6,025 nucleotides of DNA, taken from an uncultured Eubacteriales bacterium. GTDB lineage: Bacteria; Bacillota; Clostridia; Oscillospirales; CAG-272. Below the pieces are notes generated by a model. That model made no database searches. It saw only the letters and a list, made by a program, of their open reading frames with translations, and was not told the DNA's origin. The stretch is from assembly GCA_934417455.1 (NCBI GenBank), contig CAKRWK010000077.1, positions 1 through 6,025 on the forward strand, written 5' to 3'. The position numbers and the translations under genes are program-made. Positions 1-6,025 of this stretch are shown piece after piece (position 1 is the stretch's first letter; every line of letters starts with the position of its first letter).

Positions 1-620
1 TTGTGGGTAACGCGCAGCGTAATGCTGCCGTCGGCAATACCGTCCACCACACGGGCCTATGTATCTTTTCTCGAAAGGACGAAGTCAATCTCGGCCCGGC
101 AGGTGTCCGCGCGACCGCAGACATCGGCGTCCAGCGCGGCACAGAAATCACGGAAACGTTTCGGCGTATCGTGGAAATGCGGAATCGTTTCGACAAGCAC
201 GGACGCGTCAAAAGCGGACAGTTTATTCTGGAAGTCGCCGAACGCGTAGCCGACGCGGCGGAACATATCCGCATTTTCCACCGTCTGATAAGTGACGGTA
301 CCGGCAATGTAGTCCGTCACGCGGTAACATCCGTCCCCGTTTGTCAGGTAGGGTTTTCCGCCCTTCGTCGGGACAAGGTGCAGCGTTTCCACTCCGTTTT
401 TGTGAAGATATTCCGTCACATGGCAGAGGTTATTCATCAGCCCCGTGACGTTCGGGAACACATGCGTGTTCATTTTCTGCATGACGTATCTGTCTTTTGT
501 CGTTGTGACAAGCATGGTGAGGTTGATGTGTCCCTCTCCGAAATGGCAGATGTCGGTGATGTCGCCCTGCAGGTCAAACTGCTCGGCAACCGACTTAAAT
601 TCCTTCATAAAGTCCGTCAC
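1..620 (-). pseudogene. NahK-like sugar 1-kinase (phosphotransferase fold), interrupted by in-frame TAG, 3' end outside window
   Basis: This is the N-terminal half of an aminoglycoside-phosphotransferase-fold kinase, closest by recognition to N-acetylhexosamine 1-kinases and related anomeric sugar kinases that phosphorylate a free sugar with ATP in the cytoplasm. Visible motifs are the glycine-rich loop GEGHINLT (residues 28-35), the YVMQKMNTHVFPNV block with Lys49, RVTDYIAGT, and FHDTPKRFRDF. The GTG start at 620 is chosen because AGGAGG lies 8 nt upstream; the in-frame ATG at 608 would be 20 nt away. The start overlaps the upstream nucleotidyltransferase by 26 bp, so the two are probably translationally coupled. 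Codon 188 is TAG (57-59). Beyond it the same frame continues as ARVVDGIADGSITLRVTH, which matches the family's lead-in to the catalytic HND loop. The 187-residue product would therefore lack the catalytic Asp and the C-lobe. Family members are about 350 residues. A nonsense mutation, a base error or amber recoding are the options. Confidence 0.75.
57..59 (-). other. In-frame amber codon (codon 188) inside the kinase gene
   Basis: The plus strand reads cta here, giving TAG on the minus strand in the frame of the kinase. Recognisable family sequence lies on both sides without any change of frame. A single substitution from a sense codon such as CAG, TGG, TAC or AAG would explain it; an indel would not. 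The other complete genes in the window end in TAA, TAA, TAA and TGA. Confidence 0.8.
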
Positions 621-1452
621 GGATATATCCTCCTATCGCTTCTTTGACCTCGGGCAGGTCCTCTCTGTATGTGATACCGTACCAACGGTCTGTATTGTTG
701 TAAACCTTCACGGTGGCAAGTCCGGCCGCCACGGCGTCGGAGACGACGAGCGGAATATAGAATTCGTCCTTCATGAGGTTGGCCGTGTCGAGAAACGTTT
801 TATATTCCTTTTCGAGAATGTCGAAAATGTCGGGCGTCAGACCCCACAGGTTCATGGACACAGGCGTATCGGGCGCGAGCGTCACGGTCCTGCCGTTCTC
901 TTCATAGGTGCCCTCGGGCGTAATTTTCGTGATTTCGTTCAGACGAACGAGTTTTCCGTCGGCCATTTCGCAAACGCCGCGGGACACCGTTCCGTTCTTG
1001 CTGAGCGTTTTGTCAAGACGGTAGGCCACCATGGCGTATTCGCCGGGAGCGGCATGCGCGAGATGCTTGCGGATGTCAACAAATGCGTGAGAACCGTAGT
1101 AGTCATCGGCATTGATGATGGCAAAGGGTTCTTTGACGACATCGCGGCAACAGAGAATGGCGTGCCCCGTGCCGAACGGTTTCGTACGGCCGGCGGGCAG
1201 ACAGGACGTATCCTGCATAACATATTCGACGGGAATCGTTTTGGCAATTCTGTCCCCGATGAGGTGGCGGAAGTCATCCGCCATATCTTCTCTCAAAATA
1301 AAGACCACTTTGGAAAATCCGGCGGCTTTGGCATCATACACGGAAAAGTCAAGAATTCCCTTTCCGTCGGCCGTCACGGGTTCGGCCTGTTTCAGTCCGC
1401 CGAAGCGGCTGCCCATCCCGGCAGCCATGACAACGAGAGTTGTGTCTTTCAT
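595..1452 (-). CDS. Sugar-phosphate nucleotidyltransferase (NTP transferase family)
   Basis: This 285-residue cytoplasmic enzyme should join an NTP to a sugar 1-phosphate, releasing pyrophosphate and giving a nucleotide-activated sugar. The GT-A-type nucleotidyltransferase fold is shown by the N-terminal signature LVVMAAGMGSRFGG (residues 6-19), followed by KQ at 21-22, KPFGTGHA (91-98) and INADDYYG (113-120) with the Asp pair that usually holds the metal and nucleotide. The ATG at 1452 is preceded by AAAGGAG about 7 nt away; an upstream in-frame extension to 1515 has no ribosome site and no family sequence. It is the first gene of a two-gene unit with the NahK-like kinase. The pairing suggests that the kinase makes the sugar 1-phosphate and this enzyme activates it, as in hexosamine salvage. 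The exact sugar and nucleotide cannot be read from the sequence; UTP with glucose-1-phosphate or N-acetylhexosamine-1-phosphate is a guess. Confidence 0.88.
   Translation of the reverse strand: MKDTTLVVMAAGMGSRFGGLKQAEPVTADGKGILDFSVYDAKAAGFSKVVFILREDMADDFRHLIGDRIAKTIPVEYVMQDTSCLPAGRTKPFGTGHAILCCRDVVKEPFAIINADDYYGSHAFVDIRKHLAHAAPGEYAMVAYRLDKTLSKNGTVSRGVCEMADGKLVRLNEITKITPEGTYEENGRTVTLAPDTPVSMNLWGLTPDIFDILEKEYKTFLDTANLMKDEFYIPLVVSDAVAAGLATVKVYNNTDRWYGITYREDLPEVKEAIGGYIRDGLYEGI
629..634 (-). promoter_or_regulatory. Ribosome binding site deciding the GTG start of the kinase
   Basis: Minus-strand AGGAGG lies 8 nt before GTG at 620 and inside the 3' end of the nucleotidyltransferase gene. It favours GTG over the in-frame ATG at 608, four codons downstream. 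Confidence 0.75.
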
Positions 1453-1516
1453 GTGTTTTCTCCTTTGAAGGTGCCGTATCGCGGGGAAAAGGTTCGCGCC
1501 GCTGCCATACAGCAAA

Positions 1517-1526
1517 ATAATATTAT
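1517..1526. repeat. 10-bp perfect palindrome in the leader of the sugar operon
   Basis: ATAATATTAT is its own reverse complement and lies about 7-16 nt downstream of the predicted leftward start site near 1533. It could be a repressor half-site pair or simply AT-rich leader sequence. Confidence 0.35.
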
Positions 1527-1539
1527 CTTCACGTGTAAG

Positions 1540-1568
1540 AGTTTACCACACTTTTTCTCTGTTGTCAA
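1540..1568 (-). promoter_or_regulatory. Sigma70-type promoter for the nucleotidyltransferase-kinase unit
   Basis: On the minus strand, TTGACA (1568-1563) is followed by a 17-bp spacer and TAAACT (1545-1540). The -35 is a perfect match and the -10 matches four of six positions, including the key A at position 2 and T at position 6. The expected start site is near 1533, leaving a leader of about 80 nt before the ATG at 1452. It is the only good leftward promoter found in the intergenic region. Confidence 0.7.
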
Positions 1569-1669
1569 GCCGTCTTTTCAGGTTTTCTCCGTTTTTCGAC
1601 CGTCGGACGACCCCCCCGCACCGCCGGCAAACATGACATCTTGCGCCGAATTTTATGTATATTTGTGAA

Positions 1670-1696
1670 ATTTTTCGGGTTGATTCTCCGAAAAAT
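1670..1696. repeat. Inverted repeat upstream of the citrate synthase promoter
   Basis: ATTTTTCGG (1670-1678) pairs with CCGAAAAAT (1688-1696) across a 9-nt loop, a perfect 9-bp match. The stem is mostly A-T, there is no immediate T-run on either strand, and no gene ends here, so it does not look like a terminator. It ends about 44 bp upstream of the rightward -35 and could be an activator or repressor site. Confidence 0.5.
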
Positions 1697-1739
1697 GAAT
1701 GTTTTTTATGTACTTCTTGCGTTTTTCGACGTTTTCGGC

Positions 1740-1768
1740 TTGACAAACGGGCATTTTTCGAGTATAAT
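1740..1768 (+). promoter_or_regulatory. Consensus sigma70 promoter of the citrate-to-2-oxoglutarate operon
   Basis: TTGACA (1740-1745), a 17-bp spacer and TATAAT (1763-1768) match the housekeeping consensus at all twelve positions with ideal spacing. Transcription should begin around 1774-1776, leaving a short leader of about 35 nt, too short for a riboswitch or attenuator. So strong a promoter implies control by a repressor, and a palindrome sits directly on the start site. Confidence 0.88.
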
Positions 1769-1785
1769 TGTATACATGGATACAA
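1768..1785. promoter_or_regulatory. Candidate operator: 18-bp palindrome over the transcription start
   Basis: TTGTATACATGGATACAA is a near-perfect inverted repeat: arms TTGTAT and ATACAA match fully, the central CATG is symmetric, and only the two positions flanking CATG break the symmetry. It starts on the last base of the -10 box and covers the expected +1, where a bound repressor would block RNA polymerase. The T-G-T ... A-C-A layout resembles operators known for GntR/FadR-type proteins. The regulator encoded at 3203-3841 in the same operon is the obvious candidate binder; that link is inference. Confidence 0.6.
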
Positions 1786-1810
1786 ATGATGAAACAAAGG
1801 AGGGCCGCGC

Positions 1811-3190
1811 ATGCTTGAAATATCGCCCCATACAAATCTTCTCGAACAGAAAAGTTACAAATACTCCCTGCAGGACGTTCCGGACCCCAACCTGTACCGA
1901 GACATATACCCCTACTCGGAAATTCCCCGTGTGGCATTCAACCACCGCCGCGTGCCGATGGGCATGCCGAAAGACATCTGGATTACGGACACGTCGTTCC
2001 GTGACGGACAGCAGTCGGTAGAACCCTACACGGTCAGACAAATCGTGGATTTGTATAAGCTGATGGCAAAACTCGGCGGTCCGTACGGAATCATCCGACA
2101 GACGGAGTTTTTTGTTTACAGCGAAAAAGACAAAGAAGCCATTGCGGAATGTCAGGCTCTCGGTCTGCGCTTCCCGGAAATCACGACGTGGATTCGCGCC
2201 AGCAAAGAAGACTTTCGCCTGGTGCGCGATCTCGGTATCCGAGAGACGGGCATCCTTGTTTCCTGCAGCGACTATCACATCTTCAAGAAAATGAAGATGA
2301 CGCGCAAAGAGTGCATGAATTATTACCTTGCCACCGTAGCGGAAGCCTTTGAAGCCGGTGTCATGCCCCGCTGTCATCTCGAGGACATCACCCGCGCCGA
2401 TTTTTACGGATTTGTCGTTCCGTTTGTCAACGAACTTTCCCGCATGAGCGAAGACGCGGGCATCCCCGTCCGCATCCGCGCCTGCGACACGATGGGATAC
2501 GGCGTACCGTACAGCGAGGTGGCGCTGCCGCGAAGCGTACCGGGCATCATCTACGGTCTGCGCCACTATGCGGACGTACCGAGCGAGATGCTCGAATGGC
2601 ACGGGCACAATGACTTTTACAAAGCCGTCGCCAATGCCGCCACGGCATGGCTGTACGGTGCGTCGGGCGTCAACTGTTCCCTGCTCGGCATCGGCGAACG
2701 CACGGGCAACATTCCGCTGGAAGCCATGGTCTTCGAGTATGCCTCTCTGCGCGGCTCGCTCGACGGTATGGACACCACCGTCATTACGGAAATTGCGGAT
2801 TACTACCGCAACCAAATCGGCTACAAAATTCCCCGCATGACGCCGTTTGTCGGTCGGGACTTCAATGTGACGCGCGCCGGCATTCACGCGGACGGCCTGA
2901 TGAAAGACGAGGACATCTACAACATTTTCGACACGGAAAAAATTCTCCGTCGCAAGCCGTCGGTCATGATAGGAAAGGCATCCGGTCTGTCCGGCATCGC
3001 CTATTGGATTAACGATACCTACCGTCTCTCGGGAGACGCGACCGTGGATAAACGGAGTGACCTTGTCCTCGGACTGAAGGGATGGATTGACGCGGAATAC
3101 GCGAGTGGCCGGCAGACGGCACTCTCCTCCCGCGAACTGGAAGAAAAAATCGAAGAACTTTCGGGCGGACGTCTCCGTCCCGTACTGTAA
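1811..3190 (+). CDS. Re-citrate synthase family protein (isopropylmalate-synthase-like, HMGL fold)
   Basis: This 459-residue cytoplasmic enzyme of the DRE-TIM metallolyase (LeuA-like) family probably condenses oxaloacetate with acetyl-CoA to citrate. It closely resembles what I recall of the Re-face citrate synthases described from Clostridium kluyveri and Syntrophus, rather than the unrelated GltA fold. Visible features are an N-terminal segment with NLYRDIYPY and FNHRRVP, then DTSFRDGQQS with Arg64 and Asp65, CHLEDITRADFYGF (188 onward), the metal site HGHND (His264, His266), GERTGN (295-300), and GRDFNVTRAGIHADG with His359. RDGQQ, where isopropylmalate and homocitrate synthases usually have RDGEQ, favours the Re-citrate type. 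ATG at 1811 has GGAGG 7 nt upstream. It is first in an operon with a regulator, aconitase and isocitrate dehydrogenase, which supports citrate as product. Homocitrate or isopropylmalate synthesis is possible but fits the neighbours less well. Confidence 0.87.
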   Translation: MLEISPHTNLLEQKSYKYSLQDVPDPNLYRDIYPYSEIPRVAFNHRRVPMGMPKDIWITDTSFRDGQQSVEPYTVRQIVDLYKLMAKLGGPYGIIRQTEFFVYSEKDKEAIAECQALGLRFPEITTWIRASKEDFRLVRDLGIRETGILVSCSDYHIFKKMKMTRKECMNYYLATVAEAFEAGVMPRCHLEDITRADFYGFVVPFVNELSRMSEDAGIPVRIRACDTMGYGVPYSEVALPRSVPGIIYGLRHYADVPSEMLEWHGHNDFYKAVANAATAWLYGASGVNCSLLGIGERTGNIPLEAMVFEYASLRGSLDGMDTTVITEIADYYRNQIGYKIPRMTPFVGRDFNVTRAGIHADGLMKDEDIYNIFDTEKILRRKPSVMIGKASGLSGIAYWINDTYRLSGDATVDKRSDLVLGLKGWIDAEYASGRQTALSSRELEEKIEELSGGRLRPVL

Positions 3191-3202
3191 GGAGGTGCAC
3201 CG

Positions 3203-3841
3203 ATGGATCACAAACCTGTATCCCTCGCCGACCAGGTGTTTGAACGTCTGGAAGACGACATTCTGACCGGCAAATATCAAAGGGGCGCCACTCTGACGGA
3301 AAATCACCTGTCGGAGGACATGGGTGTCAGCCGCACCCCCATCCGCGAAGCCATCCGACGGCTTGAGCAGGAGAGACTGATAGAAATTTCCAAGAAAGGT
3401 ATCGTTATTCTCGGCATTACGAACGAGGACATCCGAGACATTTACGAAATCCGTCTGCGTATCGAAGGTCTCGCGGCGGCGTCCGCGGCAAAAAGCAAAA
3501 ACAAAGAGAATCTCGCCGAACTGAAAGAAGCGCTTGACCTGCAGGAATACTACGTCACAAAGGAAGAACCCGACCGCATCAAACATATGGATTCACGTTT
3601 TCACGAACTGCTCTACCGCCTGTCGGGCAGTGCCGTTCTGTACGACACGCTCCTGCCTCTGCACAAGAAGGTTCAGAAATTCAGACAGGTATCCGTAGAG
3701 AACGCCGACCGCGCCGTAAAGTCGCTCTCGGAACACCGGCGCATTTTTAAATTTATTGCCGCTCACGATGCGGACGGCGCCGCGACGGCCATGACGGAAC
3801 ATGTAAAAAATGCCATGAAAAGCATTCTTGGGGAGGAATAA
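3203..3841 (+). CDS. GntR-family transcriptional regulator, FadR subfamily (FCD domain)
   Basis: This 212-residue DNA-binding protein has an N-terminal winged helix (about residues 7-75; LADQVFERLEDDIL, LTENHLSEDMGVSRTPIREA, RRLEQERLIE) and a C-terminal all-helical FCD ligand domain. The FCD metal site appears complete: Asp130 and His134 (DSRFHELL), His178 (EHRRIF) and His200 (TEHVKNA). Such domains commonly bind a metal together with a small carboxylate, so citrate, isocitrate or 2-oxoglutarate are natural ligand candidates; this is inference. ATG at 3203 follows GGAGG by 7 nt, the whole site being a near-perfect anti-16S match, and the gene begins 12 nt after the citrate synthase stop and ends 2 nt before aconitase. 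Lying inside the operon it probably controls, it would be autoregulated, plausibly through the palindrome at 1768-1785. Confidence 0.92.
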   Translation: MDHKPVSLADQVFERLEDDILTGKYQRGATLTENHLSEDMGVSRTPIREAIRRLEQERLIEISKKGIVILGITNEDIRDIYEIRLRIEGLAAASAAKSKNKENLAELKEALDLQEYYVTKEEPDRIKHMDSRFHELLYRLSGSAVLYDTLLPLHKKVQKFRQVSVENADRAVKSLSEHRRIFKFIAAHDADGAATAMTEHVKNAMKSILGEE

Positions 3842-3843
3842 AA

Positions 3844-5784
3844 ATGGGACTTACCGTTGCCCAGAAAATCATAAGGGCGCATCTTCTGTCCGGGAACATG
3901 ACGCCGGGAGAAGAAATTGCACTGAAAATCGACCAAACGCTGACGCAGGATGCCACGGGCACCATGGCGTATCTCGAATTTGAAAGCATGGGGATCGACC
4001 GTGTGAAAACCGAGCGCAGCGTGGCATATATTGACCACAATACTTTGCAATCCGGTTTTGAAAACGCCGATGACCACCGTTTTATTCAGTCCGTTGCGGA
4101 AAAATACGGCATCTGGTTTTCCCGTCCCGGTAACGGCATCTGCCATCAGGTACATCTCGAAAGATTCGGCATTCCGGGCAAGACCCTGATAGGCTCGGAT
4201 AGCCATACGCCGACGGGCGGTGGTCTCGGTATGTTGGCCTTCGGCGCAGGCGGCATGGACGTTGCCGTCGCCATGGGGGGCGGCGCCTATTACATCACCA
4301 TGCCGAAAATGATGAAGGTGGAACTGACGGGAAAACTCGCTCCGTTTGTCACTGCCAAGGACATCTCTCTGGAACTTCTCCGCCGCCTGTCCGTTAAGGG
4401 TGGCGTCGGGTACATTATCGAATGGGGCGGTGAGGGAATCCGGCATCTCTCCGTGCCGGAACGCGCCACCATTACCAAGATGGGAACCGAACTCGGCGCG
4501 ACGACGTCACTGTTCCCGTCGGACGACGTTACCCGTGCGTTTCTCGCCGCCGAAGAACGTGCGGACGATTTCGTACCGCTCACCTCCGACCCCGACGCCG
4601 TCTACGACCGGGTGGTACATATCGACCTTGACACACTCGAACCGTTGATTGCCAAGCCGCACAGCCCCGATAACGTCGTCCCCGTTTCCTCATTGAAAGG
4701 ATTGAAGGTGGACCAGGTCTGCATCGGTTCCTGCACCAATTCTTCCCTTCTTGACATGCTGAAAGTCGCGGCACTTCTCAAAGGAAAAACCGTCGCGAAA
4801 ACCGTGTCTCTCTCCGTCTCGCCCGGCTCGAAACAGGTCCTCTCCATGCTGGCAGGATGCGGTGCCCTCGGTGACATTCTCGCCTCCGGTGCGCGACTGC
4901 TCGAATGTGCCTGCGGCCCCTGTATCGGGATGGGGCTGTCCCCGAACTCGGGCGGCGTCAGCCTGCGTACGTTCAACCGCAATTTCGAGGGGCGGAGCGG
5001 GACAGCGGATGCCAAAGTCTATCTGGTTTCTCCCGAGGTGGCCGTCGCGGCCGCGCTTACGGGAGAAATCACCGACCCTCGTACCCTCGGCGACATGCCG
5101 GAAATCACCCTGCCGGAAGTCTTTGCCGTCGACGACCACGCCGTCCTCGCGCCGGCAGCACCGGAGGACGCCCCGCACGTGGAAATCCTGCGCGGACCGA
5201 ACATCAAAAAATTCCCCGATACGGCGCCCTTGAAGGACAAAATTTCGGCATCGCTGATTCTGAAAGTCGGCGATAACATCACCACCGACCACATTAGGCC
5301 CGCCGGCGCGAAAATTCTGCCCTTCCGTTCCAATATTCCCTATATGTCGAAATTCTGCTTTTCCGTCTGCGACCCGTCCTTCCCCGAACGCGCCGAGCGT
5401 GCGGGCGGCGGTATTGTGGTCGGCGGTGCGAATTACGGGCAGGGCTCTTCCCGCGAACATGCGGCGCTCGTTCCTCTCTACCTCGGAGTGCGGGCCGTCG
5501 TCACAAAAAGTTTCGCCCGTATTCACATAGCCAACCTCATCAATGCCGGCATTCTGCCGCTGACGTTTGAAAATCCCGACGACTATGACCGCATTGAAGA
5601 AGGCGACGCGCTGTCTCTGTCTCACGTCTTTGACGGACTGTCCACCGGTCGGTTTCTGTTGAAAGACACGACGCGGGGCATTGATGTACCACTCGTCGGT
5701 CACTTTTCCGAGCGGCAGGCCGCCATTCTGAGAGCCGGCGGTCTGCTCGCCTACACAAAAGAAAACGGAGGAAAATCCCTTTGA
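3844..5784 (+). CDS. Aconitate hydratase (aconitase), short Aquifex-type
   Basis: This 646-residue [4Fe-4S] enzyme interconverts citrate and isocitrate through cis-aconitate. Cluster ligands are Cys297 in GSCTNSS and Cys357 and Cys360 in CACGPCIG. Active-site motifs are also present: DHN at 64-66, [11 protein letters not shown] (117 onward, His121), NRNFEGR (378-384, with the two substrate-binding Arg), and in the C-terminal swivel domain GDNITTDH (476-483) and YGQGSSREH (531-539), which carries the catalytic Ser535 and Arg537. No key residue is missing. The length fits the roughly 640-residue aconitase family and is well short of the roughly 750-900 residues of mitochondrial AcnA/AcnB types. 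ATG at 3844 has GGGAGG 7 nt upstream and starts 2 nt after the regulator's stop, so translation is likely coupled. A homoaconitase or isopropylmalate isomerase role is less likely because the large and small domains are fused and isocitrate dehydrogenase follows. Confidence 0.94.
   Translation: MGLTVAQKIIRAHLLSGNMTPGEEIALKIDQTLTQDATGTMAYLEFESMGIDRVKTERSVAYIDHNTLQSGFENADDHRFIQSVAEKYGIWFSRPGNGICHQVHLERFGIPGKTLIGSDSHTPTGGGLGMLAFGAGGMDVAVAMGGGAYYITMPKMMKVELTGKLAPFVTAKDISLELLRRLSVKGGVGYIIEWGGEGIRHLSVPERATITKMGTELGATTSLFPSDDVTRAFLAAEERADDFVPLTSDPDAVYDRVVHIDLDTLEPLIAKPHSPDNVVPVSSLKGLKVDQVCIGSCTNSSLLDMLKVAALLKGKTVAKTVSLSVSPGSKQVLSMLAGCGALGDILASGARLLECACGPCIGMGLSPNSGGVSLRTFNRNFEGRSGTADAKVYLVSPEVAVAAALTGEITDPRTLGDMPEITLPEVFAVDDHAVLAPAAPEDAPHVEILRGPNIKKFPDTAPLKDKISASLILKVGDNITTDHIRPAGAKILPFRSNIPYMSKFCFSVCDPSFPERAERAGGGIVVGGANYGQGSSREHAALVPLYLGVRAVVTKSFARIHIANLINAGILPLTFENPDDYDRIEEGDALSLSHVFDGLSTGRFLLKDTTRGIDVPLVGHFSERQAAILRAGGLLAYTKENGGKSL
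5767..5771 (+). promoter_or_regulatory. Ribosome binding site deciding the TTG start of isocitrate dehydrogenase
   Basis: GGAGG within the last codons of aconitase lies 9 nt before TTG at 5781. The next in-frame ATG, at 5802, is 30 nt away and would have no ribosome site. Confidence 0.7.
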
Positions 5785-6025
5785 GTGCCGAAAAAATCCG
5801 CATGACGACGCCGCTTGTCGAAATGGACGGCGACGAAATGACCCGTGTTTTATGGAAAATGATAAAGGATGAGTTGATTCTTCCGTTTGTCGACCTGCGG
5901 ACGGAGTATTACGACCTCGGTCTGCCCGAGCGGGAGCGCACGCGCGACCGCGTGACGACGGAAGCCGCCGAAGCAACGAACAAATACGGCGTGGCCGTCA
6001 AGTGCGCCACCATCACGCCGAACAG
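5781..6025 (+). CDS. icd: NADP-dependent isocitrate dehydrogenase, eukaryotic-type subfamily (5' part)
   Basis: The first 81 residues are present and the gene runs off the right edge. The enzyme oxidatively decarboxylates isocitrate to 2-oxoglutarate, producing NADPH. Recognition rests on [14 protein letters not shown] (residues 9-22), [15 protein letters not shown], and [14 protein letters not shown] at the window's end; these match the homodimeric eukaryote-like NADP-IDH subfamily rather than the E. coli-type Icd. The TTG start at 5781 overlaps the aconitase stop as TTGA, has a good ribosome site, and gives the short MSAEKIRM leader typical of the family; ATG at 5802 would remove seven residues. 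It completes the operon's path from oxaloacetate and acetyl-CoA to 2-oxoglutarate. Confidence 0.92.
   Translation, partial: MSAEKIRMTTPLVEMDGDEMTRVLWKMIKDELILPFVDLRTEYYDLGLPERERTRDRVTTEAAEATNKYGVAVKCATITPN

Larger units (their letters stand above)
1453..1810. other. Divergent intergenic region carrying both operon promoters
   Basis: No credible gene is seen in these 358 bp. The region holds a leftward promoter (1540-1568), a rightward promoter (1740-1768), a palindrome over the rightward start site (1768-1785), an inverted repeat (1670-1696), several TTTTTCG words between 1592 and 1760, a run of seven C (1611-1617), and a small palindrome in the leftward leader (1517-1526). The stretch from about 1640 to 1770 is clearly more AT-rich than the flanking genes. 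No rho-independent terminator is expected between divergent units and none is seen. Confidence 0.85.

Noticed and set aside
3..647. Plus-strand open frame opposite the interrupted kinase
   Set aside because: It stays open past the kinase's TAG only because it is the opposite strand. Family motifs are on the minus strand.
445..1668. Plus-strand open frame of 407 codons opposite the sugar unit and running into the intergenic region
   Set aside because: It is antisense to a clear nucleotidyltransferase, and its intergenic part crosses promoter sequence. No plausible product.
1670..1696. Inverted repeat as a rho-independent terminator
   Set aside because: The stem is A-T rich, there is no T-run directly after it, and no gene on either strand ends nearby.
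1830..1837. Second ATACAAAT half-site at the start of the citrate synthase gene, 50 bp after the one in the palindrome
   Set aside because: It is a single short half-site within coding sequence with no inverted partner, so it may be chance.
1776..2021. Possible leader ORF starting at the ATG inside the palindrome and overlapping the citrate synthase start
   Set aside because: The ATG falls at or next to the expected transcription start, has no ribosome site, and the frame enters citrate synthase out of phase without recognisable sequence.
1811..3190. Annotation as 2-isopropylmalate synthase or homocitrate synthase
   Set aside because: The RDGQQ motif, the overall match to recalled Re-citrate synthases, and the aconitase plus isocitrate dehydrogenase neighbours point to citrate. 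No leucine or lysine pathway genes are in the window.
1706..3586. Long minus-strand open frame of 626 codons opposite the citrate synthase and regulator genes
   Set aside because: It is a mirror of GC-rich codon use in the sense genes. The translation has no recognisable family sequence and the sense-strand proteins are unmistakable.
4690..5976. Long minus-strand open frame of 428 codons opposite aconitase and isocitrate dehydrogenase
   Set aside because: It is antisense to strongly conserved motifs, Arg-rich and low in conserved character, and has no ribosome site or promoter.

Overview
The window looks like chromosomal DNA from an anaerobic Firmicute of moderately high G+C. The Shine-Dalgarno sites are strong (AGGAGG or GGAGG, 7-9 nt from each start), two genes start at GTG or TTG, and a Re-citrate-synthase-type enzyme sits next to an Aquifex-type aconitase. 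A Negativicutes lineage (a Megasphaera or Selenomonas relative) would fit, but that is inference from protein character only. No mobile elements, tRNA or rRNA genes, or CRISPR arrays are seen.

The layout is two divergent transcription units separated by a 358-bp intergenic region (1453-1810). Leftward (minus strand) there is a two-gene sugar unit: a sugar-phosphate nucleotidyltransferase (1452->595), then a NahK-like sugar kinase of the phosphotransferase fold (from 620, running off the left edge) that overlaps the first gene by 26 bp. The kinase has an in-frame TAG at codon 188. Reading through it in the same frame restores recognisable family sequence up to the start of the catalytic loop, so the gene is broken, recoded or mis-sequenced. 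A sigma70-type promoter for this unit lies at 1540-1568.

Rightward (plus strand) there is a tightly packed operon for the oxidative half of the TCA cycle: Re-citrate synthase family protein (1811-3190), GntR/FCD regulator (3203-3841), aconitase (3844-5784) and NADP-dependent isocitrate dehydrogenase (from 5781, cut by the right edge). Gaps are 12 nt, 2 nt and a 4-nt overlap. Together the enzymes would turn oxaloacetate plus acetyl-CoA into 2-oxoglutarate, giving a glutamate supply and NADPH in an organism that need not run a full cycle.

The operon has a perfect-consensus promoter (TTGACA, 17 bp, TATAAT) followed immediately by an 18-bp near-perfect palindrome over the expected start site. 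This is a good candidate operator for the regulator encoded inside the operon. The rest of the intergenic region is AT-rich, with repeated TTTTTCG words and one inverted repeat of unknown role. The most notable points are the amber-interrupted kinase and the self-contained Re-citrate synthase/GntR/aconitase/IDH module with its candidate operator.
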